From contig OZ245717.1 of NCBI GenBank assembly GCA_965226945.1, positions 1,364,001 to 1,428,000 of the forward strand: a DNA stretch of 64,000 nt, in the 5' to 3' direction. Origin of the DNA: SYLG01 sp965226945. Its GTDB lineage: Bacteria > Planctomycetota > Planctomycetia > Gemmatales > Gemmataceae. Shown piece after piece: positions 45,654 through 55,022 of the stretch (the stretch's first letter is position 1; each line of letters begins with the position of its first letter). Below the pieces are notes generated by a model, which had not been told where the DNA came from, ran no database searches, and was given only the letters and a program-made list of their open reading frames with translations. The position numbers were made by a program, and so were the translations under genes.

Positions 45654-46063
45654 TGCGTTCCCTTGGGCAATGGAGGAACGGCCCCGGCAACGGGGGTAAC
45701 CTCCCAACCGCGTGAATCAACCTTGTGAATCATCTTCGGAGATTGGCTCGCGCTTTGGTTTTTTAGGATTTTCCCGGCGCCTGAGAGGATCCGCCATCCC
45801 AAACTCCCCAGTTTCGAAGCGGTGCCAACCACCTGAGCGCGTTTAACGCCATTAAGACGAATATCAGGCCTCCTGGGCCTCTCATTACGGGAAGGATCGC
45901 GTGTTGAGCTTGCAATTTTCCCGTGAGACGACCTCGGGCCGGGGTAGACACCGCTTGAAGGAATGGCCTCAAGAAATATCCCAATCCATTGGAGATTCGA
46001 CAGTTGGGAATACGCGTCCGAGATTGGCGGTTTCCTGGCAGGTAGGTAGGTAAAGGGTTCCTC
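45654..46063. other. Divergent intergenic region upstream of enolase
   Basis: About 410 bases between the starts of the RND pump and enolase. A GGTA triple repeat (46041-46052) precedes the enolase ribosome site AAAGGG. Promoters for both directions must lie here but none is clear. No coding gene is supported. Confidence 0.4.
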
Positions 46064-47371
46064 ATGAGTAAGATTCAAACGATTCACGGCCGCGAAATCC
46101 TGGATAGCCGTGGCAATCCGACCCTGGAAGTGGAAGTCACCCTGGGCGATGGCAGCATTGGACGCGCCGCGGTTCCCAGCGGCGCCAGCACCGGCGCCCA
46201 CGAAGCGGTGGAACTGCGCGACGGCGACAAAAAGCGCTATCTGGGCAAGGGAACCCTGCAAGCGGTCCGCAATGTCAACGAACGCATCGGCTCCGTACTT
46301 TCCAATCACGATGCCTTCGATCAGCCCGCAATCGACCGGATTCTGCTCGAACTCGACGGCACCTCGAACAAAGCCAAGATGGGCGCCAATGCCATGCTCG
46401 GCGTTTCGCTGGCCGTGGCCCACGCCGCCGCGTCGAGCGCGGGCCTGCCGCTTTACCGCTACCTGGGAGGCACCAACGCCAAGATCCTGCCCGTGCCGAT
46501 GATGAACATCATCAACGGCGGCAAACATGCCGACAACAATGTCGACTTCCAGGAATTCATGATCATGCCGATTGGCGCGCCCAATTTCCGGGACGCCTTG
46601 CGCATGGGCGCCGAAGTTTTCCATCACCTTAAAAAGGTGCTGCACGACAAGCACCTCTCGACTTCGGTGGGCGACGAAGGCGGCTTCGCCCCCAACGTCA
46701 GCTCGTCGGATCAGGCGCTCGAATTCATCGCCATGGCCGTGGAAAAGGCGGGCTATCGCCTGAACGAAGACATCGTCTTTGCGCTCGATGCCGCCTCGAC
46801 CGAACTCTACGAGGAAGCCAAGCACAAGGGGAAAAACGGCTACTGCTTCTTCAAGAGCAATCCCGACAAGATTGCCAGCTCCGACGAGCTGATCGACATC
46901 TGGGCCAAGCTTTGCGCCAAGTGGCCCATCAAGTCGATCGAAGACGGTCTGGCCGAAGACGACTGGGAAGGTTGGAAGAAGCTCACCACCACCCTGGGCG
47001 CCAAGGTCCAGCTCGTGGGCGACGACCTGTTCGTCACCAACACCAAGCGCCTGGCCGACGGCATCACCAAGGGTTGCGGCAACTCGATCCTGGTGAAGGT
47101 CAACCAGATCGGCACGCTGACCGAAACGCTCGATGCGATCGAACTGGCGCATCGCAATCAGTTCACGAGCATCATCAGCCACCGCTCGGGCGAAACCGAG
47201 GACACCACCATCGCCGACATCGCCGTCGCCACCAACGCCGGCCAGATCAAGACCGGCTCGGCCTCCCGCACCGACCGCATCGCCAAGTATAATCAGTTGC
47301 TGCGCATCGAAGAAGAACTTGGCGCTTCGGCCCGTTACGGCTCGTGCGTGTGGCCCGCTTCGCGAAGATAA
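46064..47371 (+). CDS. eno: Enolase
   Basis: 435 residues. Converts 2-phosphoglycerate to phosphoenolpyruvate in glycolysis. Visible signatures: REILDSRGNPTLEVEV, the GASTGAHEA loop, the Mg ligands (Asp in VFALDAAS, Glu in SIEDGLAEDDW, Asp in VGDDLFVTN), the catalytic Lys in ILVKVNQIGTLTE and SHRSGETEDT. Full length with no gaps. Start ATG 46064 with AAAGGG upstream. A strong hairpin terminator follows at 47430. Confidence 0.98.
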   Translation: MSKIQTIHGREILDSRGNPTLEVEVTLGDGSIGRAAVPSGASTGAHEAVELRDGDKKRYLGKGTLQAVRNVNERIGSVLSNHDAFDQPAIDRILLELDGTSNKAKMGANAMLGVSLAVAHAAASSAGLPLYRYLGGTNAKILPVPMMNIINGGKHADNNVDFQEFMIMPIGAPNFRDALRMGAEVFHHLKKVLHDKHLSTSVGDEGGFAPNVSSSDQALEFIAMAVEKAGYRLNEDIVFALDAASTELYEEAKHKGKNGYCFFKSNPDKIASSDELIDIWAKLCAKWPIKSIEDGLAEDDWEGWKKLTTTLGAKVQLVGDDLFVTNTKRLADGITKGCGNSILVKVNQIGTLTETLDAIELAHRNQFTSIISHRSGETEDTTIADIAVATNAGQIKTGSASRTDRIAKYNQLLRIEEELGASARYGSCVWPASRR

Positions 47372-47429
47372 ACCGAGAAACCTCTCGATATCCAAAGTAG
47401 GCGGATTCCCGTCCGCGTAACGGTTTTAC

Positions 47430-47467
47430 CGGCCCAATCGCAGCGCGATTGGGCCGTTTCTTTCTTG
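47430..47467 (+). terminator. Rho-independent terminator after enolase
   Basis: Perfect 12-base arms CGGCCCAATCGC (47430-47441) and GCGATTGGGCCG (47445-47456), three-base loop, followed directly by TTTCTTTCTT. Located 58 bases after the enolase stop. Confidence 0.9.
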
Positions 47468-47555
47468 AGGCAGCCAGGATCGCGCCCCACCCAGGCGTGG
47501 CTTTCCTAAAATCAAGTTGGTTCCCACCTGCGCAATCGCCGTTGATAAAAAATTC

Positions 47556-48446
47556 ATGGAACGGGTTTCCCTTTTTTGTTTCGCCGCCAGTTATCTGGTT
47601 TCTCTTGGGTTGATGGGACTCTGGTACGCCCGGGTCACGACCTTGGGGCAATCCGGGCTGCGCGTGGCCTCCTGGCTCATGAGCGCCGCGGGCCTGATCG
47701 CCCATTCGCTTTATTTGTGGAACTGGCAGCCGCCTTTGGCCTGGCAGTTTGGCGGATTGCTCGTGCTCGCCTGGTTTTTGGCCGCCTTTCACCTTTATGA
47801 ATCGGCTCATCCCGGGCGTTTGGCCTGGTCGTTGTTTTTATTGCCGCTTGTGCTTGTCCTCGTGGGGGCCGCCGCGCTCTTTGGCCCCCCCACGCCCGAA
47901 GAATCTGGCCACATTCCCGGCCTCTTTGCCACGGGCAGCCTGCAATTTTGGAACCGGTTGCACGCCGTGCTCCTGTTGGCCGCCTCGGTCACGATGAGCC
48001 TGGCCTTCATTGCATCGCTCATGTTTTTGGTGCGAGCGCGCCAGCTCAAGGCCAAGATGGCTCCCGGGAAAGGGCTCAATCTCTTTACCCTCGAACGACT
48101 CGAGGTCATGAACCGGCGTAGTGTTGCCGTGAGCTTTCCCTTGTTGAGCGCGGGGATGGGGGTCGGGCTGGGAGTTCTCCTGATTCATGCCGATCGGCTC
48201 AATGGGCTTTCCGATCCGCGCGTCCAGGCGACCGCCGGATTGTGGCTGACGTTCGTCGTCTTGATGGTTTTGCGCTATGGCGCACGCTTTCGCGGTTCCT
48301 CCATGGCCTGGATGACCATTGGCGCCTATTTGCTTTTGATTGTTTGTTTGTTGTTGCCGCACACGCTGCCAACGGTTTCCCGGGAAAATCATCTGGGACC
48401 GGCTCAAAATGCCGTTGGCCAGGAATCGGGGAGCCCTTCCCCATGA
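47556..48446 (+). CDS. hemX: CcsA/HemX-type membrane protein
   Basis: 296 residues, about eight hydrophobic helices. It resembles the cytochrome c assembly (CcsA/ResC/HemX) family: the His residues in LWNRLHAVLLLAA-type context (FWNRLHAVLL) and GAARFRG region fit. Directly upstream of hemA with a four-base ATGA overlap, the arrangement known for hemX-hemA, where HemX lowers HemA levels in Bacillus. ATG 47556 is preferred; the frame upstream to 47517 lacks a start with ribosome site. A role in cytochrome c assembly cannot be excluded. Confidence 0.75.
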   Translation: MERVSLFCFAASYLVSLGLMGLWYARVTTLGQSGLRVASWLMSAAGLIAHSLYLWNWQPPLAWQFGGLLVLAWFLAAFHLYESAHPGRLAWSLFLLPLVLVLVGAAALFGPPTPEESGHIPGLFATGSLQFWNRLHAVLLLAASVTMSLAFIASLMFLVRARQLKAKMAPGKGLNLFTLERLEVMNRRSVAVSFPLLSAGMGVGLGVLLIHADRLNGLSDPRVQATAGLWLTFVVLMVLRYGARFRGSSMAWMTIGAYLLLIVCLLLPHTLPTVSRENHLGPAQNAVGQESGSPSP

Positions 48447-49717
48447 ACCTGCGCGTGGTGGGGTGTAGCTTTCGCACCACCCCGATCGAATTTCGTGAAA
48501 AACTTGGTTTTGGCCCCGAGTCGCTCAAGGTCGCACTTGACCGCGCCAACCGCGAACTGGACTGCGAAGTCGTCCTGCTCAGCACCTGCAACCGGGTCGA
48601 GTTTTATTTGGGCGGCACCGACGGCGGCCTGCCCGATGTCAAGCAAATTGCCGCATTTCTTGAACGCTTGCATCCGATCGATGGCAATCGCCTTGTGCCG
48701 CATCTTTATTGCCACGATGGCCCGCGGGCGGTCGACCACCTGTTCCGCGTCGCCGGCAGCCTCGACAGCATGGTGCTGGGCGAAGGCCAGATCGCCAATC
48801 AGGCCAAAGTGGCCTTTGAGACCGCCAAGGAAACCGCCTCCGCCGGCCCGTTGCTCCATGCCCTGTTTCGCCATGCCCGGGTCGTTGGCAAACGGATCCG
48901 CACCGAAACGGGCATCGCCCAGGGACATGTTTCCGTATCGAGCCTGGCGGTCGATTTCGCGCGCGAGGTGTTCGATCGCTTCGACGACAAAACGATTGCC
49001 GTCATTGGCGCCGGCAAGATGGGAGAGCTGACTCTCAAGCATTTATCCCAGCTCAAACCCAAGCGCATTCTGGTGACCAATCGCAGTCCGGAAAAGGCCC
49101 TGGCGGTGGCCCAAAGTTGCGGCGGCCAGGCGATGCCGTTTGAAAAACTCGACGAGATCCTGATTCGTTCCGACATCATTTTGAGCACGACGGGCGCGCC
49201 TCAACCCATCGTCGACTTGGCGCGCTGGCAGGCGGTCAAGCCGCAAAGGCGCAAGGGGACGCTGGTCGTTTTGGACATCGCCGTGCCGCGCGATTTCGAT
49301 TCGCGTTTGCATGACGGCGAAACCGTCTGCCTGTTCAATATCGACGATTTGCAAAAGGTGCGGGAAAATCGCATCGCGGAACGCAAGCGCCATTTGCCCG
49401 CCGCCGAAGCTCTGGTCGACCTCGAGACAAAGAACTTTTGCGCCGACTGGAGCCGGCGCAAAAACGGCCCGGTCATCGCCCGGCTGACGCGCGATTTCGA
49501 AGCGAAGCGCACGGCCGTCGTGAACCAGTTGCTGCAAAAGCTCAACGGCAAACTGAGCGCCGAGGAAAAGGCCTACGTCGAGGGGGCGTTCCGGCTTTTG
49601 CAAAATCAGTTTTTGCATGGACCGATCAGTGCCCTGGCTGAAGAGACGGCCCAGCCGGCCACGGGACAACACACCCTGCTCGATGCCTTGCGGAAGCTAT
49701 TTCGGCTTCATGACTGA
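48443..49717 (+). CDS. hemA: Glutamyl-tRNA reductase
   Basis: 424 residues. First enzyme of C5-pathway tetrapyrrole synthesis: reduces Glu-tRNA to glutamate-1-semialdehyde using NADPH. Catalytic Cys49 in LLSTCNRVEFY; NADPH-binding GAGKMGEL; conserved ATG region VASSLDSMVLGEGQI and ARVVGKRIRTETGI. The open frame reaches back to 48242 inside hemX, but ATG 48443, overlapping the hemX stop, gives the standard N-terminus MNLRVVGCSFRTTPIEFRE. The dimerisation domain at the C-terminus is complete. Confidence 0.96.
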   Translation: MNLRVVGCSFRTTPIEFREKLGFGPESLKVALDRANRELDCEVVLLSTCNRVEFYLGGTDGGLPDVKQIAAFLERLHPIDGNRLVPHLYCHDGPRAVDHLFRVAGSLDSMVLGEGQIANQAKVAFETAKETASAGPLLHALFRHARVVGKRIRTETGIAQGHVSVSSLAVDFAREVFDRFDDKTIAVIGAGKMGELTLKHLSQLKPKRILVTNRSPEKALAVAQSCGGQAMPFEKLDEILIRSDIILSTTGAPQPIVDLARWQAVKPQRRKGTLVVLDIAVPRDFDSRLHDGETVCLFNIDDLQKVRENRIAERKRHLPAAEALVDLETKNFCADWSRRKNGPVIARLTRDFEAKRTAVVNQLLQKLNGKLSAEEKAYVEGAFRLLQNQFLHGPISALAEETAQPATGQHTLLDALRKLFRLHD

Positions 49718-49931
49718 TACCTGGCGATCGCCGCTTGTTGGTAGAGCGCTGGCTTCCTTCGCCCCCGGTGCGTGAATCCTAACGATCCTTAATGAGGTCA
49801 TCTGCCAACCAGCCGAAACCCCCATCGACTGGTAGGATGATTTTTTGGGGGCGGCTGGCCCCCCTTGCGAACCATCGACCAAATCCGTGTGTGTTCAGGC
49901 AGGCACACGGCCTGAGCGGAGGCTCTTTCCC

Positions 49932-51629
49932 ATGAATCGATTGGCCGGTTTTCTTTGCGCGGCATGCGCGCTTTTCGCCATTGGCGGGAGCCTTTTCGCC
50001 GCGGATACCCCCCTGGTGGGAACCTGGCGAGTGGTGGGCACGTTGAGGGGTAAAGACACGATCCTGGCGCTTGTCGATATTTCCGGAGACGCCAAGGCGC
50101 CTGCCATCAAGGTCCTCACCCACGGTTTTCCCTCCATCAAGGGGGCGGAAGTGACGAAAACCGCCGTCAAGGACGGCGAAATTTCGTTCTTGCTCGCCAA
50201 TGATGTGATCACCTTGCAAGCGCACTTTGTCGTTCCAGAATCTTCCACCAAGTTCGTTGCAGGGCACTTGATCCTTAACGGTGACCTGATTCCCTCGCAT
50301 CTTGCAAAGACCGATCAGAAAGATCTGAAAAATGTAACGATCCAGTCCCCCACCGAGGGGATCGATCGATTCAAGGCGATTTCCACGGCCGAATCGATCG
50401 ACGAGAAAAATAAACTGGCCGAAGCACTCATGAAGGAACTTCCCGGCAGGGCGGTCACCCACCGAGCATCCATGTTGGCAATCGAGGCGGCCGTGCGAAG
50501 CGGCAAACCGGAAAAGGCCCTGGCCACCGCCGATCTCCTTGTCCAGGCCTCGAAACAATTTGGCCGCGACTATTCGATTCGTCTGCGCGCGGAAGTCGCC
50601 GAAGAGTTGGCCAAGGAGCCGCAAAGCGCTCCCAAAGCTTTGGAAATCATCGAAGCCGCAATCAAGGAGCAGGGCGCCAATCCGCCGCCGCCGCTGGAAT
50701 TGCCGCTTTTGATCGTCCATCAACTCGCGCTGGATAAGGCGGGCAAGAAAGAAGAAGCGGCAAAAATTACCAGCAAAATCGATGTCATCGAAGCTAAACT
50801 CGATGAGGAATTCGAGAAATCCAATCTCCCCTTCTCACCGAAGCAATATGCCGGTCGCAAGGAAGAGTTCAACCGAGTCACCGTCGTCGAGCTTTTCACT
50901 GGGGCGCAATGCCCTCCTTGCGTCGCGGCCGACACGGCCTTCGATGCCCTGATCAAAACCTATCAACCCAAGGATGTGATTTTTTTGCAGTATCATCTGC
51001 ATATCCCGGGCGCCGATGCCTTGACCAATCCCACGACGGTTGCGCGCCAGGAGTACTACGACAAAGACATTCTGGGGACGCCAACCGTTCTGATCAACGG
51101 CAAGGCAACGAGCAAAGGACTAGGTGGATCCAAGGCAGACTCGCAGGATAGTTACACTCAGGCAACCGAACTCATCAATGGGGGCCTATCCGGGCCCAGG
51201 GCGACGACCCCCATAAACCTCAAACTTGATGCCGGGGCCAGCGGCAGCAAGGTGGGAGCCGAGGTGACCTGGTCGGGTTTGAAGGAAAAGGACAATCTGA
51301 AGCTCAAGGCGGTGTTGGTGGAAGACGTCGTGCGCTATCCCGGCCCCAACGGCCAGCGCCTGCATCACCACATCGTGCGTGATTTTCCCGGCGGCGTCAA
51401 AGGGGTGCCGATCGCGGACGCCGAAGGACACCATTCGTTCACGGTGGATCTCAGTAAACTGCGCGACTCTCTCAAGGACTACCTGGCGAATTTTGAAAAA
51501 GAAAGCGGCCCTTTCCCCATCGCCGCCAAACCGCTCGATCTCAAGAAACTTAAGATCGTGGTGTTCGTCCAGAACGAGAAGACCTCTGAAATTCTCCAGG
51601 CGGCCCAGGCGAATCTGGAAGTCAAGTAA
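49932..51629 (+). CDS. Exported protein with thioredoxin-like domain
   Basis: 565 residues. Signal peptide MNRLAGFLCAACALFAIGGSL. Residues about 20-150 form a beta-rich domain; 150-290 are helical; about 315-415 carry a thioredoxin-like fold with the redox motif C-P-P-C in ELFTGAQCPPCVAADTAF and a cis-Pro candidate in GTPTVLING. The C-terminal portion is beta-rich. Similar planctomycete proteins are annotated as thioredoxin-domain proteins without known function. Periplasmic disulfide chemistry is inferred. ATG 49932 gives the clean signal peptide. A hairpin with T-run follows at 51652. Confidence 0.75.
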   Translation: MNRLAGFLCAACALFAIGGSLFAADTPLVGTWRVVGTLRGKDTILALVDISGDAKAPAIKVLTHGFPSIKGAEVTKTAVKDGEISFLLANDVITLQAHFVVPESSTKFVAGHLILNGDLIPSHLAKTDQKDLKNVTIQSPTEGIDRFKAISTAESIDEKNKLAEALMKELPGRAVTHRASMLAIEAAVRSGKPEKALATADLLVQASKQFGRDYSIRLRAEVAEELAKEPQSAPKALEIIEAAIKEQGANPPPPLELPLLIVHQLALDKAGKKEEAAKITSKIDVIEAKLDEEFEKSNLPFSPKQYAGRKEEFNRVTVVELFTGAQCPPCVAADTAFDALIKTYQPKDVIFLQYHLHIPGADALTNPTTVARQEYYDKDILGTPTVLINGKATSKGLGGSKADSQDSYTQATELINGGLSGPRATTPINLKLDAGASGSKVGAEVTWSGLKEKDNLKLKAVLVEDVVRYPGPNGQRLHHHIVRDFPGGVKGVPIADAEGHHSFTVDLSKLRDSLKDYLANFEKESGPFPIAAKPLDLKKLKIVVFVQNEKTSEILQAAQANLEVK

Positions 51630-51651
51630 CCCGCCTCTTCATGGATTTCGC

Positions 51652-51700
51652 CGGGGAAACAAGGCGAACCCCTAGCGCCCTGTTTCCCCGTTGTTTTTCC
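51652..51700 (+). terminator. Hairpin terminator after the thioredoxin-domain gene
   Basis: 15-base arms with one mismatch: CGGGGAAACAAGGCG (51652-51666) and CGCCCTGTTTCCCCG (51676-51690), nine-base loop, followed by TTGTTTTTCC. Just 23 bases after the stop. The next 45 bases contain tandem TTTCTTTGCCA units, so the element could also be an interspersed repeat. Confidence 0.7.
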
Positions 51701-51780
51701 TTCTTTGCCGTTCTTTGACATTTCTTTGCCATTTCTTTGCCATTGCACTCCAACGACGACCCCGTTCAGGTTTTTCCACA

Positions 51781-53298
51781 ATGCTCAAGCAATCGATTCT
51801 GGAACTGATTCGCCGCACCTCCACCTGCCTGCCGCACGATGTGCGGTCGGTAATCGAGCTCAATCATGGGCTCGAAACGGCCGGGTCCCGCGCCGACCTG
51901 GCCTTGCAACTCGTGGAAACGAACATCGGTCTGGCCAAGGCGCGAAGTCTGCCCATTTGCCAGGACACGGGCACAATCACCTTCCTCGCCGATGTGCCGG
52001 TCGGCTACGACCAGATCGCCTTCACCGAAGCGGCCTGCGAAGCCGTGGCGGAGGCGACCAAGCTCGGTTATCTGCGGCAAAACTCGGTCGACTCGGTGAC
52101 GGAGAAAAACACCGGCGACAACCTCGGCCCCGGTTCGCCGGTGTTTCACTTTCATCAACACCGCGGCGCCGACATCGACATCCGCCTCATCCTCAAGGGG
52201 GGCGGATGCGAGAATATGAATCAGCAATATTCGCTGCCCGCCACGCTCCAGGGTAAGAAATTCGATCGCGACCTCGATGGAGTGCGCGGCTGCGTGCTCG
52301 ATGCGGTTCAAAAAGCCCAGGGCAAGGGCTGCGGACCCGGCTTCCTGGGTGTCTGCATCGGCGGCGATCGGGCGAGTGCTTACGACTTCGCCAAGCGCCA
52401 GCTTCTGCGCGAAATCGACGACATCAACCCCGATCCCTTGCTCGCCACGCTCGAAGCGCGCATTTTGCAAGAAGCGAATCAACTGAATATCGGGCCGATG
52501 GGCTTTGGCGGCAAGCTCACCGTGGGTTGCTGCAAGATCGGCAAACTCAACCGCTTGCCCGCTTCGTTCTTCGTGAGCATCTCCTACATGTGCTGGGCCT
52601 ACCGTCGCCGCGGGTTCATCTTGAAGCCCGACGGATCGGTCGAGCGCTGGCTGTACCAGGTTCCCGACGAATTCGACCAACCCGTCACGCCCGCCGAAGC
52701 GCCACGGTTGCAAGTCAACCTGGGCGATCGCCAGGCGATCCGCTTGCAAACGCCGCTCGATGAAAAGACGATCCGCTCTCTGAAAGCGGGCGACATGGTG
52801 CTTCTCTCGGGCAAGGTGTGCACCGGCCGCGACACGGTCCACAAGTTCCTCCACCAGGGCGGCGATATCCCCGTGCTGCGCGACTCGGTGCTCTACCACT
52901 GCGGCCCGGTCGTTTCAGGCGGTCCCGGAACCTACAAAGTTCTCGCCGCCGGCCCAACGACCTCCATCCGCGAAGAGCCCTATCAGGCCGAAGTGATGAA
53001 GCGCTACAACATCCGCGCGGTGATCGGCAAAGGGGGCATGGGCGCCAAGACCCTCGAAGCCTGCAAGGAACTTGGGGGCGTGTATTTGCACGCGATCGGC
53101 GGTGCCGCGCAGATCTACGCGATGTGCACAGAAGGAGTGGACGGCGTCCACATGAAAGAAGAATTCGGCAGCCCCGAAGCCGTCTGGGAGATGCGAGTCA
53201 AGGATTTCCCCGCCGTCGTCACCATGGACAGTCACGGCCGGTCGCTCCACGCCGAAGTGGAGAAAGAGTCGGAGAAGTTGCTGGCGGGGGTGATGTAA
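51781..53298 (+). CDS. fumA: Fumarate hydratase, class I (Fe-S)
   Basis: 505 residues, a single-chain class I fumarase with the N-terminal alpha part and C-terminal beta part joined. Cluster-ligand Cys candidates lie in LPICQDTGT, GGGCENMN and GKGCGPGFLGVC. The C-terminal swivel domain includes VLLSGKVCTGRDTVHK and GGPGTYKVLAAGPTTS. It converts fumarate and malate in the TCA cycle. Tartrate-type substrates cannot be excluded by sequence. ATG 51781 begins the family's usual N-terminus; the frame upstream to 51691 is the repeat region. Confidence 0.92.
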   Translation: MLKQSILELIRRTSTCLPHDVRSVIELNHGLETAGSRADLALQLVETNIGLAKARSLPICQDTGTITFLADVPVGYDQIAFTEAACEAVAEATKLGYLRQNSVDSVTEKNTGDNLGPGSPVFHFHQHRGADIDIRLILKGGGCENMNQQYSLPATLQGKKFDRDLDGVRGCVLDAVQKAQGKGCGPGFLGVCIGGDRASAYDFAKRQLLREIDDINPDPLLATLEARILQEANQLNIGPMGFGGKLTVGCCKIGKLNRLPASFFVSISYMCWAYRRRGFILKPDGSVERWLYQVPDEFDQPVTPAEAPRLQVNLGDRQAIRLQTPLDEKTIRSLKAGDMVLLSGKVCTGRDTVHKFLHQGGDIPVLRDSVLYHCGPVVSGGPGTYKVLAAGPTTSIREEPYQAEVMKRYNIRAVIGKGGMGAKTLEACKELGGVYLHAIGGAAQIYAMCTEGVDGVHMKEEFGSPEAVWEMRVKDFPAVVTMDSHGRSLHAEVEKESEKLLAGVM

Positions 53299-53792
53299 GT
53301 GAGAACTTCCGATCGGCCTTCGGCCCGATTCGGGACGATTCACTCAACATTCTGATTATCCGCAGCAATGCGACCTTCTTAAACAGCCTATTTCCCGAAC
53401 GATTGAGCGATTCCGGCCGCCATTCAGATTCTCAATAGTTGCCGGACTCAGCGAGCAGGAATGATTGACCTCATTCGATTCCATCTTATTGACCTCATTC
53501 GATTCCATCTTAAGGGACGGAATCGAGTGAGGTCCGATCGACAACGCCTTAACTGTACGATGATTTCATCGTACAACGGATTTGTTGTAAATCGGATCCG
53601 TTGTCCTCATCAGCATGTCGCCAGGTGGCCAAGAACACCTCAGGCCCGAGACGCGAGAGGCCTGGCAGGGCGGATGAAGTCGATCTCCTGCAGGAAGAAT
53701 GAACCTTCCTCATTGGCCTGTCCGGCTTGAATTCAGATATCGAACTTTTGTGATGATTTTGGACGATGTCAGAAGCCTCGCGATCGACTAAC
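53299..53792. other. Intergenic region rich in palindromes, no gene
   Basis: About 490 bases between fumarase and a convergent small gene. It contains a tandem 24-base duplication and nested inverted repeats (separate entry). Open frames here run through the repeats and are not convincing as genes. Confidence 0.55.
53464..53604. repeat. Tandem 24-base repeat plus nested palindromes
   Basis: Two exact 24-base direct copies (53464-53487 and 53488-53511, beginning ATTGACCTCATTCGATTCC) are followed by an inverted 19-base copy (53516-53534, two mismatches), giving a stem with a six-base loop. Next comes a perfect palindrome TGTACGATGA-TT-TCATCGTACA (53554-53575) and then arms ACAACGGA (53573-53580) and TCCGTTGT (53597-53604). 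Possible regulatory, recombination or mobile-element-end function. Confidence 0.7.
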
Positions 53793-54206
53793 TCAATCCA
53801 GATATTCCGGTTCAAAATAGGGTTTCGAAACCGAAACGACCTTGGCTTCCGCAGGCAAGGGATACTTCGCTTTCCCGCCTTTCGCGGTCTCAAACTCCAT
53901 GTCGACCTTCACATAGGGGCAAAGGATCAAGACGAAGCGATGCTTTGTGAGAGTGGACAGCCCGCCATCGCCGCGGAACACTTTGACCACATCGGCAAAG
54001 GTGCTTCCGACGCTGATCGATTCGGCCTCTTTCAGCCGTGCCGCAAGCCAGGCATTGGCGGCATGGTAGGCTGCCGCCTCTTTACCTTTGAGCTCACGGA
54101 ATCCCTCGCTGGTAGGAATACGAACGTCACCCGCCTCCTTCTGACCAAAGGCGGTGGCAGTAAGGGAAGCTCCCGCCAGAGCCCCGATCACATTACGCCG
54201 ATCCAT
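53793..54206 (-). CDS. Small exported protein
   Basis: 137 residues. ATG 54206 has GGAGGT six bases upstream; the frame continues to 54293 without support. N-terminus MDRRNVIGALAGASLTATAF is a Tat- or Sec-type signal with a twin Arg. The rest contains IPTSEGFRELKGKEAAAYHA and a beta-rich second half (HRFVLILCPYVKVDMEF). No family recognised. It is 67 bases downstream of the next upstream gene's end, on the same strand, so the two may be co-transcribed. Confidence 0.6.
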   Translation of the reverse strand: MDRRNVIGALAGASLTATAFGQKEAGDVRIPTSEGFRELKGKEAAAYHAANAWLAARLKEAESISVGSTFADVVKVFRGDGGLSTLTKHRFVLILCPYVKVDMEFETAKGGKAKYPLPAEAKVVSVSKPYFEPEYLD

Positions 54207-54273
54207 CGTCCCACCTCCGTGACATCCATGAAAAAAGACGAACTCCAAACAGCCAAAAAAGGTCCGCCTCGTC

Positions 54274-54681
54274 CTACTTTTTTGACCGTTCACAACGAGA
54301 CAATCCGCCGCCCGGAGTTTTGAACTCCATGGTTTGCTCGTCGAGTTGAGTCAGCTTCAACTCCCACTTTTTGCCGGCATAGGACGAATCCACGCTTGAG
54401 GAAAAGGTCGTGACCAGGGTCGGCGGCAACGCGTCCCAACGCATTTTCCAGGTGCCGGAAAGTTGCAGGATCGCGGGGCTGTAATGATCGAGTTCGAAAG
54501 TTCCGTTGTCGCGAAACACCCAGTTGCCCCGACAGGCTCCGCCTTTCCACTCACCAAGCAGCTTGCGCTCAATAGCCGGTAGTGCCATGTCATCGCTGGC
54601 TCCGGATTCGCCCGGGCAACCGGGAGTGAGGACGACCAACATCAGAAAACTCAAAAACGCCCAAAGGAATGCGCGCGACAT
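54274..54681 (-). CDS. Small lipoprotein
   Basis: 135 residues from ATG 54681 (GGAGTG upstream); the frame upstream to 54807 is unsupported. Signal MSRAFLWAFLSFLMLVV with lipobox LTPGC (Cys22). The remaining domain is compact and beta-rich: LLGEWKGGACRGNWVFRDNG and LSGTWKMRWDALPPTLV resemble lipocalin-like 'TIGR03067/DUF' domains that measure W-x-G-x-W patterns. Function unknown. Confidence 0.6.
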   Translation of the reverse strand: MSRAFLWAFLSFLMLVVLTPGCPGESGASDDMALPAIERKLLGEWKGGACRGNWVFRDNGTFELDHYSPAILQLSGTWKMRWDALPPTLVTTFSSSVDSSYAGKKWELKLTQLDEQTMEFKTPGGGLSRCERSKK

Positions 54682-55022
54682 GAAAATCACTCCGGACAGG
54701 AACCACTTCTCTCGTTTCACATAGGCGTCCCGTTGACTAACCTGATCAGCGATTCTTTCGTTTGCACCGTCGAACCGAAATCGTCCTGCCAAGCCCAAAG
54801 GAATCACGCTACACCCGCCGAAATGCGGCAGATCTTACACACCCCAGACTTCCTTTCCGAAGTTGCGCCTGTGTCCGGTAATGCCCATTGTTTACGACCG
54901 AATTCGGCCGATTGACGGGCTGGTTTCACAAACCTATATAGCATTTTTTAAATAAACTTTTATCATCTACCCTAAACACTCTTAATTGAAACTCTCTAAC
55001 CAAGCCACGCTTCCAGGAGTAG

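Noticed and set aside
51479..51781. 100-codon minus-strand frame between the thioredoxin-domain and fumarase genes
   Set aside because: Most of it overlaps the thioredoxin-domain gene and the rest is tandem TTTCTTTGCCA repeat and terminator sequence.
53464..53511. Possible start of a CRISPR array from the 24-base direct repeats
   Set aside because: The two copies are directly adjacent with no spacer and no cas genes are present.
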